A DNA stretch of 44,450 nucleotides from Bacillota bacterium. Its GTDB lineage: Bacteria; Bacillota; Clostridia; Acetivibrionales; JANLFN01. The stretch lies in the NCBI GenBank assembly GCA_030705825.1, contig JAUZPR010000012.1, positions 1 to 44,450 of the forward strand, in the 5' to 3' direction. Under the pieces are notes generated by a model. The model was not told where the DNA came from. It made no database searches and was given only the letters and a program-made list of their open reading frames with translations. Below, piece after piece: positions 34,255-43,200 of this stretch (within the stretch, counting starts at the first letter, position 1; every line of letters starts with the position of its first letter). The translations under genes were made by a program, and so were the position numbers.

Positions 34255-36438
34255 TTGTCGGAGAAGAACCTTGTTCAACAAAAAATTGTATATACACTTG
34301 AAAATAATTATATGCCGTATGCCATGAGTGTCATCGTATCAAGGGCGATACCCGAGATTGACGGTTTTAAGCCGTCTCACAGGAAGCTGCTTTATACAAT
34401 GTACAAAATGGGACTGCTTACAGGCAATCGAACCAAGTCGGCAAATGTTGTAGGCCAGACAATGAAGCTGAATCCCCATGGTGACGCTGCAATTTACGAA
34501 ACTATGGTAAGACTGACCAGGGGTAATGATGCTCTTTTACTGCCGTACGTTGATTCAAAGGGTAATTTCGGAAAACAGTACTCAAGGGATATGGCCTATG
34601 CAGCTCCCCGTTATACCGAAGTCAAGCTGGACAAGGTATGCGAGGAATTGTTCAGGGATATTGATAAGAACACGGTTGACTTCGTGGACAACTATGACGG
34701 TACTATGAAGGAACCGTTGCTTTTGCCCGCCGTATTCCCGAATGTTCTTGTAAATGCAAACCAGGGAATAGCCGTAGGTATGGCAAGTAATATATGCAGC
34801 TTCAACCTTCAGGAGGTTTGTGATGCTACCGTACAGTTCATTCAAAACGATAAGGTGGATTTGCTGCAATATTTGAAGGCCCCCGATTTTTCTACAGGCG
34901 GGCAGCTGATATACAATGAAAATGAAATATCCGACATATACAGGAACGGTAAAGGCAGCTTCAAGCTTAGAGCGAAATACCAGTACGACAAAAAGAACAG
35001 CTGTATTGAAATACTTGAAATACCTTATACAACAACTTCAGAAGCTATTATCGATGCAGTTGTCGAACTGGTGAAGGCAGGTAAAATAAAAGATATTGTT
35101 GATGTAAGGGACGAAACAGATCTGGATGGCTTAAAAATTACCTTTGATATCAAAAAGAGTGCGGATCCTGAAAGCATAGTGAACAGATTGTTCAAACTGA
35201 CACCGCTTCAGGACACATTTTCCTGCAATTTCAATATTCTTGTCAACGGAACTCCACGGGTTATGGGAATTAAGTCCATACTTACAGAATGGCTTATATT
35301 CAGGATTAACTGCATAAAACGGCAGGTAAGGTTCGATATAGACAGAAAATCAGAAAAGCTTCACTTGCTGCTGGGCTTGAGAAAAATACTGCTGGATATA
35401 GATAAGGCAATAAAAATCATAAGAAATACCGAACAGGATGAAATGGTAGTTCCAAATTTGATGCAGGGCTTTGAAATAGACCAGCTCCAGGCCGACTACA
35501 TAGCCGAAATAAAACTGAGAAACCTGAACAAACAGTATATTCTGAACCGGGTCGGTGAAGTAGATGACCTGAATAAGGAAATTGAGGAGCTTAAATCCAT
35601 ACTTGCAGATGAAAACAAGATTAAGAAAATCATAATAAAACAGGTGAACGAAATTTCAAAGAAATACGGTCAGCCACGCAGAACCGAAATAATTCACGAT
35701 ACTCTGGTGGAAGAAATTACAGAAGAACACCTGATTGATGATTTTAACCTTAAGCTTTTCCTGACCGAACAGAATTATCTTAAAAAGATACCGCTGGTTT
35801 CTCTGAGGGCTAATCCGGATCAGAAGCTTAAAGATGACGATTACCTGCTTCAGGAACTGGAGACACACAATAAAACCGATTTGATACTGTTTTCAAACAA
35901 GTATACCGTTTACAAGCTTAAAACCTATGAAATAGAAGAAACCAAAGCAAGCAATCTTGGGGAATACCTGACCAATATTCTGGAATTGGAACAGGATGAA
36001 AAAGTAATTTACATGACGGCTACCGACAATTATAAGGGCTGCATCCTGTATTCATATGAAAACGGGAAAATGGCAAAAATACCTTTGGAAAGCTTTGCTA
36101 CCAAGACAAACCGTAAAAAACTGGCTAATGCCTACTCGGATTTGTCTAAACTTATAAGTATAATGTACCTTGAAGACGATAAGGAACTAGTGGCTTTCAG
36201 CAGCATTGACAAGGTATTGATTTTCAATACTGCAGCCATAAACCCCAAATCAACAAGGGATTCCCAGGGGGTACAGGTATTGAAATCCAAAAAGGGTAGT
36301 ACCTTAATTGCAGTAAAGGATATAGATCAGACCGAAATAAAGGATCAGGAATATTACAGGACCAAGGTTATTCCTGCAATAGGCTGCTATTTAAAGGATG
36401 AGGACAAGGCAGACAATCAAATAAAGCTTAATCTTTAG
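34255..36438 (+). CDS. Divergent type IIA topoisomerase subunit A (ParC/GyrA-like)
   Basis: The 727-aa DNA-cleaving subunit. I chose TTG 34255 (GGGAGG nine bases upstream). This places the catalytic tyrosine, in A-P-R-Y-T-E, at residue 120, as in E. coli ParC. The in-frame ATG at 34102 would add 51 residues made of repeat sequence. Other motifs are I-P-E-I-D-G-F-K-P-S-H-R-K near 30 and N-P-H-G-D-A-A-I-Y-E-T near 78 (quinolone region). The C-terminal beta-pinwheel is short, and I see no Q-R-R-G-G-x-G GyrA box, so decatenation or relaxation is more likely than supercoiling. It partners with the B subunit upstream. Confidence 0.9.
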   Translation: MSEKNLVQQKIVYTLENNYMPYAMSVIVSRAIPEIDGFKPSHRKLLYTMYKMGLLTGNRTKSANVVGQTMKLNPHGDAAIYETMVRLTRGNDALLLPYVDSKGNFGKQYSRDMAYAAPRYTEVKLDKVCEELFRDIDKNTVDFVDNYDGTMKEPLLLPAVFPNVLVNANQGIAVGMASNICSFNLQEVCDATVQFIQNDKVDLLQYLKAPDFSTGGQLIYNENEISDIYRNGKGSFKLRAKYQYDKKNSCIEILEIPYTTTSEAIIDAVVELVKAGKIKDIVDVRDETDLDGLKITFDIKKSADPESIVNRLFKLTPLQDTFSCNFNILVNGTPRVMGIKSILTEWLIFRINCIKRQVRFDIDRKSEKLHLLLGLRKILLDIDKAIKIIRNTEQDEMVVPNLMQGFEIDQLQADYIAEIKLRNLNKQYILNRVGEVDDLNKEIEELKSILADENKIKKIIIKQVNEISKKYGQPRRTEIIHDTLVEEITEEHLIDDFNLKLFLTEQNYLKKIPLVSLRANPDQKLKDDDYLLQELETHNKTDLILFSNKYTVYKLKTYEIEETKASNLGEYLTNILELEQDEKVIYMTATDNYKGCILYSYENGKMAKIPLESFATKTNRKKLANAYSDLSKLISIMYLEDDKELVAFSSIDKVLIFNTAAINPKSTRDSQGVQVLKSKKGSTLIAVKDIDQTEIKDQEYYRTKVIPAIGCYLKDEDKADNQIKLNL

Positions 36439-36495
36439 TTAAAAAGTAATAACATATTATACAAATCTGTTAAATTTATAGCGGAGGTATTGAGT

Positions 36496-37584
36496 ATGCC
36501 TTTTGAAATGGTAAAATACAATGAGCCTGATTTTGACAGAGAGCCGTTCATTTCGTCACCTGATGCGGCTGTTAGAGCAGTAGTCAGAAATGGAGTCGCT
36601 CCTGACAATTTTCATTCAACCACCATTTTCCCGGAATATTTTAAAATAAACGGCAGGTGGCTGTTGGCTCAGCAAAGCAGAATGGATTGCGTAGCTGTCG
36701 TAAATTCGGACTCCTGTGTTGAAATCAAGGAATTCAGGAGGCTGGAGGTTGGAGATAAGGTTATTGTAGGAAGAAGCGAGGATGCAAGTGAAGGCATATT
36801 CGTATATACCAACGGCTTCAAACAAGCCGCCGGATCGGAGGAAATCTTTGCCTTCAGGACTGGAAGGTCAAGGGAAACCTCATATTCCAGGGATTACGAC
36901 AGACTGTATGATATTTTGAAATATGAAAAGGAACACGGATATATTGTATGGGTGCTGGGGCCGGCAGCAGTCTTCGATCATGATTCAAGAACAGCACTTG
37001 CATCGCTTATAGATAACGGGTATGCGCATGCGATTCTTGCCGGAAATGCTCTGGCTACGCATGATATGGAGGGGGCAATTTTCAGGACTGCTCTCGGACA
37101 GGATATTTATACCCAGGCTTCAATACCTAACGGTCATTACCACCACCTTGAACTTATAAACCGTGTAAGGAAATATGATACTATTGCTGATTTCCTTGTG
37201 GGAGAGAAAGTAAAGGATGGAGTAATACACGCATGTTACAGGAATAATATACCGTTTGTCCTTACGGGATCTATCAGGGACGACGGTCCTCTTCCGGGAG
37301 TTTTTGCAAATGTCTATGAAGGACAGGATGCGATGAGAAAGCATATCAGAAGGGCTACAACAGTATTGGGACTAGCTACACAGCTTCATTCCATAGCAAC
37401 AGGGAATATGACACCGTCATACCAGGCGGTGGATGGAGTTGTCAGGCCGGTTTTCATATATAATGTAGATATATCTGAATTTGCGGTAAATAAATTAAGA
37501 GACAGAGGAACTACGGAGGTCACTTCTATAGTCACAAATATTCAGGATTTTCTGGTAAACCTATCACGCAATCTGACAAAATAA
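36496..37584 (+). CDS. TIGR00300 / archaeal-type ornithine cyclodeaminase-like protein
   Basis: A 362-aa protein matching the LOR/SDH-like TIGR00300 family. Its characterised archaeal and cyanobacterial (AgrE C-terminal) members turn ornithine into proline and ammonia with NAD. Visible segments are A-P-D-N-F-H-S-T-T, W-V-L-G-P-A-A-V-F-D, A-I-L-A-G-N-A-L-A-T-H-D-M-E, G-H-Y-H-H-L-E-L-I-N, V-L-T-G-S-I-R-D-D-G-P-L-P and L-A-T-Q-L-H-S-I-A-T-G-N. It appears to lack part of the usual N-terminal region (family proteins are nearer 400 aa). I prefer ATG 36496 (GCGGAGG eight bases upstream) over TTG 36490. It is 57 bases after the topoisomerase gene. The exact reaction is inferred from family only. Confidence 0.8.
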   Translation: MPFEMVKYNEPDFDREPFISSPDAAVRAVVRNGVAPDNFHSTTIFPEYFKINGRWLLAQQSRMDCVAVVNSDSCVEIKEFRRLEVGDKVIVGRSEDASEGIFVYTNGFKQAAGSEEIFAFRTGRSRETSYSRDYDRLYDILKYEKEHGYIVWVLGPAAVFDHDSRTALASLIDNGYAHAILAGNALATHDMEGAIFRTALGQDIYTQASIPNGHYHHLELINRVRKYDTIADFLVGEKVKDGVIHACYRNNIPFVLTGSIRDDGPLPGVFANVYEGQDAMRKHIRRATTVLGLATQLHSIATGNMTPSYQAVDGVVRPVFIYNVDISEFAVNKLRDRGTTEVTSIVTNIQDFLVNLSRNLTK

Positions 37585-37598
37585 CATTTATAACCGTT

Positions 37599-37622
37599 GA
37601 AAGGACTCGAAAGGGTCCTTTC
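37599..37622 (+). terminator. Terminator after the TIGR00300 gene
   Basis: GAAAGGACTC (37599-37608), GAAA tetraloop, GGGTCCTTTC (37613-37622): ten pairs with one G-U, followed by a modest TTAATATT tract. Confidence 0.8.
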
Positions 37623-37772
37623 TTAATATTCCCATTTACCCTTTTGCGGATTTTATGTAAACTAAATAATAATACAATATAAGCATTTAAAGTTGAGAGT
37701 TAATACTTAATGCAAAAATCAGCTTAAACCTTTTCCTTTTAGTAATTCTTAAATACTCACTATTCCCGAATT

Positions 37773-37814
37773 AACTGTCAACTGTCAATTGTCAACTATC
37801 AACTATCAACTATA
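37773..37814 (+). repeat. Six tandem AACTRTC-type heptamers
   Basis: AACTGTC, AACTGTC, AATTGTC, AACTATC, AACTATC, AACTATA follow without gaps, ending 14 bases before the ATG of the GH18 gene. The complement of AACTGTC is a rotation of the GTTGACA repeated at 17939-17952. The rest of the 37623-37828 gap has no clear signal. Confidence 0.85.
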
Positions 37815-37828
37815 TAAAGAGGGATTCT

Positions 37829-39232
37829 ATGAAAAAAATAATTACCTGGTCATGTCTTATTGTTTTTACCCTGTGTTTGCTGTTACCGGTATTTTCTTAT
37901 GCTTCAACTGACAATCAAGTTTACGTAAATGTCAACGGTCAGAGAATTTACCCAAGTACTCCGGCATTTATAAGGAATGGAAGGACCCTGGTGCCCCTGC
38001 GCGGGATTTTTGAAAAGTTGGGAGCCAGCGTTGAGTGGAATGCTAATGATAGAAGTGTAACTGTCGTATATAAAAATACTACTGTTTACCTTCAGATTGA
38101 CAATAACAGTGCCACTGTAAACGGAGCAGGGAAGTGGATGGATGTCGCGCCTGAAATTGACAATAACAGTACCATGATCCCGTTAAGGTTCATTTCAGAG
38201 AGCATTGGAATGTGGGTTCAATGGATACCTGAAACAAGAGCTGCAACAGTAACCGACCCCAATTACTTTAACAACCAGACTTCGGGAACTGTACTCGGAT
38301 ATACCACCAACGACTACCCCGGAGATAACGGGTCATATTCATCACTTTCGAAATACCATCAGAACATGACCAGTATTGCTGCATTTTCAGATTACTTTGA
38401 TACCAGCGGAAACCTTGAAAATATAGGTCAATCTCAGGACAATTCAGTAGCACTTGCCAACACAGATAATATTAAACCGTTATTATTGGTATGTAATTAC
38501 AGCAGTGGAAACTTTGATATCGACCTCGCCCATGCGGTCCTGTCAAATGCCTCCAGGCGCGCAGCACTAGAGCAGAATATACTTGTGGCTCTCAGCCGGG
38601 GGGCTTATTCAGGTGTAAATATAGATATTGAACATATATATTGGTATGACAGGCAGTATTATACAAGCCTTGTAAAGGAACTAAAACAAAAGCTCACACC
38701 ATATGGGTATTTAACTACTTTATCGGTTTCTGCCAAGAATATGGAAAGTAACGATAATTGGGACGGAGCATTCGATTATGCCCAAATAGGACAATATGCC
38801 GACCAGATTACATTGATGACATATGACGAACATAATCCGGCAAGCGATGCAGGCCCTGTAGCATCCCAACCTTGGGTGGACAGTGTGTTGAGTTATGCTT
38901 CTTCACTTATGCCGGCTAAAAAAATCCTTCTTGGTATACCCGGTTACGGCTACGATTGGTCAAGCAGCGGAGTAAAAGCCTTATCCTACTCGAATATTGA
39001 GAATCTTATTCAGAACAATGGGCTGCAGGCAATTTGGGACAGCAGTTCAATGACGCCCCATTTATCTTACTCTAGCAATGGAGTATCCCATAACGTCTGG
39101 TTTGAAAACGGGCAGAGCCTTTCATTGAAGCTGGCTCTAGTAAACAAGTATGGACTTGGAGGAATAGCAATCTGGAAATTGGGTTATGACAATGATGATT
39201 TTTGGTCGGCAATAAAAGCGGTAATGGGTTAA
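37829..39232 (+). CDS. Secreted stalk-domain / GH18 glycosidase-like protein
   Basis: A 467-aa exported protein. The signal peptide is residues 1-25. Residues ~28-145 form a copper-amine-oxidase N-terminal 'stalk' domain (R-T-L-V-P-L-R-G-I-F-E-K-L-G-A, then M-I-P-L-R-F-I-S-E-S). Residues ~165-467 are a glycoside hydrolase 18 domain: Y-S-G-V-N-I-D-I-E-H with acid Glu268, I-T-L-M-T-Y-D-E-H, and I-L-L-G-I-P-G-Y-G-Y-D-W. This layout resembles the clostridial YaaH/SleL-like proteins that act on peptidoglycan or spore cortex. Chitinase is less likely. AGAGGG precedes the ATG. Confidence 0.9.
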   Translation: MKKIITWSCLIVFTLCLLLPVFSYASTDNQVYVNVNGQRIYPSTPAFIRNGRTLVPLRGIFEKLGASVEWNANDRSVTVVYKNTTVYLQIDNNSATVNGAGKWMDVAPEIDNNSTMIPLRFISESIGMWVQWIPETRAATVTDPNYFNNQTSGTVLGYTTNDYPGDNGSYSSLSKYHQNMTSIAAFSDYFDTSGNLENIGQSQDNSVALANTDNIKPLLLVCNYSSGNFDIDLAHAVLSNASRRAALEQNILVALSRGAYSGVNIDIEHIYWYDRQYYTSLVKELKQKLTPYGYLTTLSVSAKNMESNDNWDGAFDYAQIGQYADQITLMTYDEHNPASDAGPVASQPWVDSVLSYASSLMPAKKILLGIPGYGYDWSSSGVKALSYSNIENLIQNNGLQAIWDSSSMTPHLSYSSNGVSHNVWFENGQSLSLKLALVNKYGLGGIAIWKLGYDNDDFWSAIKAVMG

Positions 39233-39262
39233 ACTTGTTAAAATTAGATTTATAGGTTTATT

Positions 39263-39289
39263 GGGAGACTGTAGCCAGTCTCTTTTTTT
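39263..39289 (+). terminator. Terminator of the GH18 gene
   Basis: GAGACTG (39265-39271), loop TAGC, CAGTCTC (39276-39282), then seven Ts. Confidence 0.9.
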
Positions 39290-39435
39290 ATTTGGAAGAT
39301 ATTTATGGAATATATTAAAACAATCTGCGAATAATAAAACAAGAAAACTTTTTATAAAAGTCCTTGTGTATTTTCAATTATTCAACGAGCAGGCTGCTTT
39401 ATACAGCAATATTCAACATAAACGGAGTGAGTTGC

Positions 39436-40377
39436 TTGACTAAAAAGAAGGGTGTTCCGCTATTGCTTATTGGCTTTTTTATAGCTGCAATAGCATTATC
39501 CCTGGTACTTATTTACGGAAATAATACAAAAGGTAATGATAAGAAACAGCCTGTGCCAAAGACAGGTTTGAATATGGTTACGCCGATACCGGTTCCTGAA
39601 GTTTTTAAAAGTCCTGCAAAATCGGGATCAGTTACGATTCTTCCATGGAATAGCGATGACAAATTCAAGGCTTCAATGACAGCGGCAGGAACTCCTGTAC
39701 TTTTGGCTGCATATTGTACGGTCCTGAAGGATCCGCTTCCGGGTGAAGAATATAACGTTCACCACGCAGCAGATCTTCTCAAGAATTATATCATTAAGCC
39801 GTGGCAGGTATTTTCCCAAAACGATGCTATTGGTCCGTACAGCTTGGATAGAGGCTTTAAGGAAGGTCCCACCTATATCGGTTCAAAGCTTCAAAAGACA
39901 ATAGGGGGTGGAGTATGTAAGATTGCCTCTACCTTGTATAATGTAGCTGTTTTAAGCAATCTTCAGATTGTAGAAAGGCATCTGCACAGCATGCCTGTCC
40001 CGTATGTGCCTTATGGGCAGGACGCTACGGTTTCCTATGGGTCTATGGACTTCAGGTTCAAAAATGATTCCGACAGCCCGGTACTTATATGGGCTCAGGG
40101 AATTGACAACACACTTTACATCGCGTTTTACGGAAAAGCCAAACCGGATACGGTTGAGTGGAAGCATGAAATTTCAAATGTAGTACCTGCCCCAAGATTG
40201 ACGCGGGTAAATTCTTCCCTGCCAAGCGGAACCGAGAAGGTTGTCAGTGAAGGTATGGACGGAGCTACGGTAAGGTCCTGGGTACTGATAAAAAAACAGG
40301 ACGGCTCGGTTGAAAAAAGATATATGAGTACAAGCGTATATGAGCCTATGGCATATATTATTGAAACAAACAAATAG
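39436..40377 (+). CDS. VanW-family membrane-anchored protein
   Basis: A 313-aa protein with an N-terminal membrane helix (residues ~8-28), a linker, and a VanW domain (~90-250). The domain shows N-Y-I-I-K-P-W-Q-V-F-S-Q-N, G-G-G-V-C-K-I-A-S-T-L-Y-N near 155 (the VanW hallmark, usually G-G-G-V-C-Q) and R-H-L-H-S-M-P-V-P-Y-V-P-Y-G-Q-D-A. I chose TTG 39436, with GGAG eight bases upstream. The longer in-frame ATG at 39364 would put 24 unlikely residues before the anchor. VanW proteins are widespread cell-surface proteins in Clostridia, and this one is not linked to vancomycin resistance genes. It converges on an MFS gene. Confidence 0.88.
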   Translation: MTKKKGVPLLLIGFFIAAIALSLVLIYGNNTKGNDKKQPVPKTGLNMVTPIPVPEVFKSPAKSGSVTILPWNSDDKFKASMTAAGTPVLLAAYCTVLKDPLPGEEYNVHHAADLLKNYIIKPWQVFSQNDAIGPYSLDRGFKEGPTYIGSKLQKTIGGGVCKIASTLYNVAVLSNLQIVERHLHSMPVPYVPYGQDATVSYGSMDFRFKNDSDSPVLIWAQGIDNTLYIAFYGKAKPDTVEWKHEISNVVPAPRLTRVNSSLPSGTEKVVSEGMDGATVRSWVLIKKQDGSVEKRYMSTSVYEPMAYIIETNK

Positions 40378-40400
40378 CAGTTGGTCTAATTCTAAAAATT

Positions 40401-41672
40401 TTAGCAGCTTGAAGACTTAACAGGTACAGAAGGATTTTCTCCTTTATTGTGACTCCTCTTATAATTGATATAAAACAGAGCGGTTGCTGCAAGCCTGAGA
40501 AAACTATCCATATACATTGTGAAGTAAATGGATGTATGCTTGTAAATCCATACGCCCACAAGCGGTGAGGCAAAATTGGATATGTTGATGAATGTTGTAT
40601 AAATGGCTATGTTCAGAGTTTTGTTTTCCTGAGGGACCGTGTTCATAAGGTTTTCAAACAATGCCAGCTGAAAAGCCGAGAATAGAAAGCCTACCAATAT
40701 TGTGAACAGCAATGCTTCAAAAAGGCTTTTTGAAATGACAAGCAACAGCGGGTTCAAAGCCAGACCGAAGCCGCCTATTATAATTACCCACCCTGCACCC
40801 TTCCTGTCAACCATCCTGCTCCACAGCGTGTACGTAACAACTCCTGCAAGACCGGTTCCTACATTGAGGAAACTGAGCCATGCTTCATTTGCATGAAGAA
40901 AGTTTACCTGGAATATAAAGAAGAGTGGCCATGTCATCTGCCAGGTTATATGGAATAAAAAAGCAGTTAGGATAAAGGATTTAAAAGGCTTATCGGCTGC
41001 TGCCTTCTTTACGGTTTGGATCAGGATCTTTAAATTATGACTGGTAGTTGGCTTTTCAGTTATTTCATAGCCTGTAACCCTGGATAGAAACCATATCTGT
41101 ATTAAAGCGAATACAAAAGCTATAAAGAAGAATATTTGATACAACGTCACTCTCTGCCCGTCGGTATGCGGAATATAAGCCAGTATCAGTCCTGTACACA
41201 GCAACGAGATCATTCCAAACAAGTTACCCAGTTTGCTTCTGGCAGCATATACCCTGTTCCTTAAGCTGCCGTCAAATACGTCGGAAAAAAAGGACTGCCA
41301 GCAGATAATATATACGGAATAGGGCCAGTTTAGGATTGCGATTGCTATAATATACCAAAATACCCTTGAGGTACCTGTGAAAGGTGTAAAAGCTGCAATT
41401 GGGTACAAAATTCCCGTACAAAGTGCCAAAACGGCAACAACTTTCTTTTTATCCCTGAATCTTCCCACCAGCATTGCACCGGGTATAACCGCCAGAATCC
41501 CCATCAGAGCAGGAATTGATGAAATCAGCCCTATTTGGTAATCCCCGGCTCCCATACGCTTTCCGAACATTGTAAAAAAAGGGTTGGCTATATTAATGAT
41601 TATTGTTATTGCAATGCCTTCATATATAAAAAAAAGCGAATTTTTGTCTACTGAAGATTTTGATTTAAACAT
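40401..41672 (-). CDS. MFS transporter
   Basis: A 423-aa major facilitator with 12 membrane segments. Family traits are G-D-Y-Q-I-G-L-I-S-S-I-P-A in TM2, V-G-R-F-R-D-K-K-K as the motif-A-like loop, and L-N-V-G-T-G-L-A-G with a second loop R-M-V-D-R-K-G-A in the second half. It resembles the uncharacterised MFS carriers common in Clostridia (MFS_1). The ATG at 41672 is the only start, since an in-frame TAA lies two codons upstream; the GGAGG is unusually far away (14 bases). The substrate is unknown. It is divergent from a second MFS gene 188 bases away. Confidence 0.85.
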   Translation of the reverse strand: MFKSKSSVDKNSLFFIYEGIAITIIINIANPFFTMFGKRMGAGDYQIGLISSIPALMGILAVIPGAMLVGRFRDKKKVVAVLALCTGILYPIAAFTPFTGTSRVFWYIIAIAILNWPYSVYIICWQSFFSDVFDGSLRNRVYAARSKLGNLFGMISLLCTGLILAYIPHTDGQRVTLYQIFFFIAFVFALIQIWFLSRVTGYEITEKPTTSHNLKILIQTVKKAAADKPFKSFILTAFLFHITWQMTWPLFFIFQVNFLHANEAWLSFLNVGTGLAGVVTYTLWSRMVDRKGAGWVIIIGGFGLALNPLLLVISKSLFEALLFTILVGFLFSAFQLALFENLMNTVPQENKTLNIAIYTTFINISNFASPLVGVWIYKHTSIYFTMYMDSFLRLAATALFYINYKRSHNKGENPSVPVKSSSC

Positions 41673-41702
41673 TTTTTATGTCAATGCCTCCGCTCATATA
41701 AA

Positions 41703-41714
41703 TATGTTAACATA
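41703..41714. promoter_or_regulatory. Palindrome TATGTTAACATA upstream of an MFS gene
   Basis: A perfect 12-bp palindrome, 31 bases before the start of the minus-strand MFS gene, in the divergent gap. Its position fits an operator, but no regulator is adjacent. Confidence 0.4.
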
Positions 41715-41847
41715 ACAGATGCTATTTTTGAAGAGGTTTGGCAACAGGCAACTTCTGTAATGATTTACAATAAGCCTCTATCAGACAAAATTAGTAAATA
41801 AACGTATTAACTATATGTTGTGGCTAATTTAATTAAGATTATCTAGG

Positions 41848-41857
41848 GAGGATCCTC
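41848..41857 (+). promoter_or_regulatory. Palindrome covering the ribosome binding site
   Basis: GAGGATCCTC is self-complementary and contains the Shine-Dalgarno GGGAGG of the MFS gene whose ATG is at 41861. A true hairpin would have almost no loop, but pairing between two transcripts or protein binding is possible. It may also be chance. Confidence 0.35.
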
Positions 41858-41860
41858 AAA

Positions 41861-43198
41861 ATGCAGGAAATAAGTAATATTTCAGAACCAAATGATATTG
41901 CTGGTTTTGATAAAGGTTCTTTTTCAATTGATGAAAAAGTTGATGATAGTATAAAAGACATGAAAGAAAAGGGTTTGGGAAAAAGCTTTTTTGTACTTTG
42001 GCAGGGTCAGCTTGTCTCCATGCTGGGTGATGTTATTTACAGTATAGCCTTAGGCTTCTGGGTATTGGCAGTTACGGGCTCTACTGGACTAATGGGAACG
42101 CTTATGGCGGCTTCAACTCTTCCGGGAGTACTTGTATCACCAGTTGCAGGTGTTTTGGTTGACCGGTATGACAGAAGAAAATTAATGATTATAATGGATG
42201 TGCTGAGAGGAATAAGCATCACAGCAGTAGGTATCGCAGCATATACGGGAGTGCTTGCCGTATGGATGGTATTTGCAGCAGGCATGCTAATGAGCATATG
42301 TGGAGCATTTTTTACCCCTGCAGTTAATTCCGCTGTCCCGGATATAGTTCCCAAATCGAAGATAACTAGTGCCAATTCTTTGCTGCAAATGGTCTTCCCA
42401 GCTTCCAATATTATTGGCAATGCTGTGGGAGGATTCATTTATAAAGCGCTGGGTGCCTCGATCATGTTTCTATTCAACGGATTGTCATTTCTATTTTCGG
42501 GGACCTCAATATTGTTTACAAAAGTTCCAAAAATAAATCAGCCTGAGGAAAAGAAACATTTTATTACTGATATGAAGGAAGGCTTTTCTTTTGTATGGAA
42601 GTTCAAAGGCTTGAAATATGCCTTACTTATGACTTCTGTAGTGAATTTCTTTGCGTTTATAGCGATTACTCTTTTAATTCCTCTGTTTGAACGTTCTCCT
42701 GAACTGGGATCGGGATTGTATGGAGTAGCAATGGCATGTTTTACCGGAGGTACACTTCTTGGATTCATTTTTGCTTCTATTATAAAAATACCTGCTCATA
42801 AAAGAACACGTATCTTTTTTGTATCCTGTGCAATATTCTGTATAGGCGCCGTTATTTTCTCGAGTTTGAAAATTGTGCTTGTAATGTTGATTCTGCTGCC
42901 TGTCAGCGGTTTCTTCAACGCTATAGTAAATGTACTGCTTATGTCTTCAGTCCAGCTTACAGTGCCGCAGAATATGAGGGGCAAGGTGTTCTCCCTGATG
43001 GGAATGGTTACGCAGGGTTTGACGCCATTTGCAATGGCTCTTGGCGGTATTCTGGCTGAATTCATTCCTATAAGGATAATTATGGCGTTAAGCTTTCTGA
43101 TAGTATTTATTGTTTTTATGCCGTTCGCATTTGTAAAGTCTTTCAGCAGGTTTATCAATTTTGACCCTGATAAGGAGAAGCTTGAGGATATATTGTAA
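41861..43198 (+). CDS. MFS exporter, MFS_3 (MefA-like) type
   Basis: A 445-aa carrier with a ~40-residue charged N-terminal extension, then 12 membrane segments. The MFS_3/macrolide-efflux pattern is visible: F-F-V-L-W-Q-G-Q-L-V-S-M-L-G-D, S-P-V-A-G-V-L-V-D-R-Y-D-R-R-K as motif A, F-F-T-P-A-V-N-S-A-V-P-D-I-V, and V-P-Q-N-M-R-G-K-V-F-S in the second half. Such proteins export macrolides or other compounds; the substrate is not readable here. GGGAGG lies inside a small palindrome. It ends in a hairpin just after the stop. Confidence 0.87.
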   Translation: MQEISNISEPNDIAGFDKGSFSIDEKVDDSIKDMKEKGLGKSFFVLWQGQLVSMLGDVIYSIALGFWVLAVTGSTGLMGTLMAASTLPGVLVSPVAGVLVDRYDRRKLMIIMDVLRGISITAVGIAAYTGVLAVWMVFAAGMLMSICGAFFTPAVNSAVPDIVPKSKITSANSLLQMVFPASNIIGNAVGGFIYKALGASIMFLFNGLSFLFSGTSILFTKVPKINQPEEKKHFITDMKEGFSFVWKFKGLKYALLMTSVVNFFAFIAITLLIPLFERSPELGSGLYGVAMACFTGGTLLGFIFASIIKIPAHKRTRIFFVSCAIFCIGAVIFSSLKIVLVMLILLPVSGFFNAIVNVLLMSSVQLTVPQNMRGKVFSLMGMVTQGLTPFAMALGGILAEFIPIRIIMALSFLIVFIVFMPFAFVKSFSRFINFDPDKEKLEDIL

Positions 43199-43200
43199 TA

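Noticed and set aside
37773-37814. CRISPR-like array
   Set aside because: The heptamers are contiguous with no spacers and no cas genes are present.
39261-39443. 60-aa frame before the VanW gene
   Set aside because: It begins inside the terminator of the GH18 gene, has no ribosome binding site and overlaps the true VanW start.
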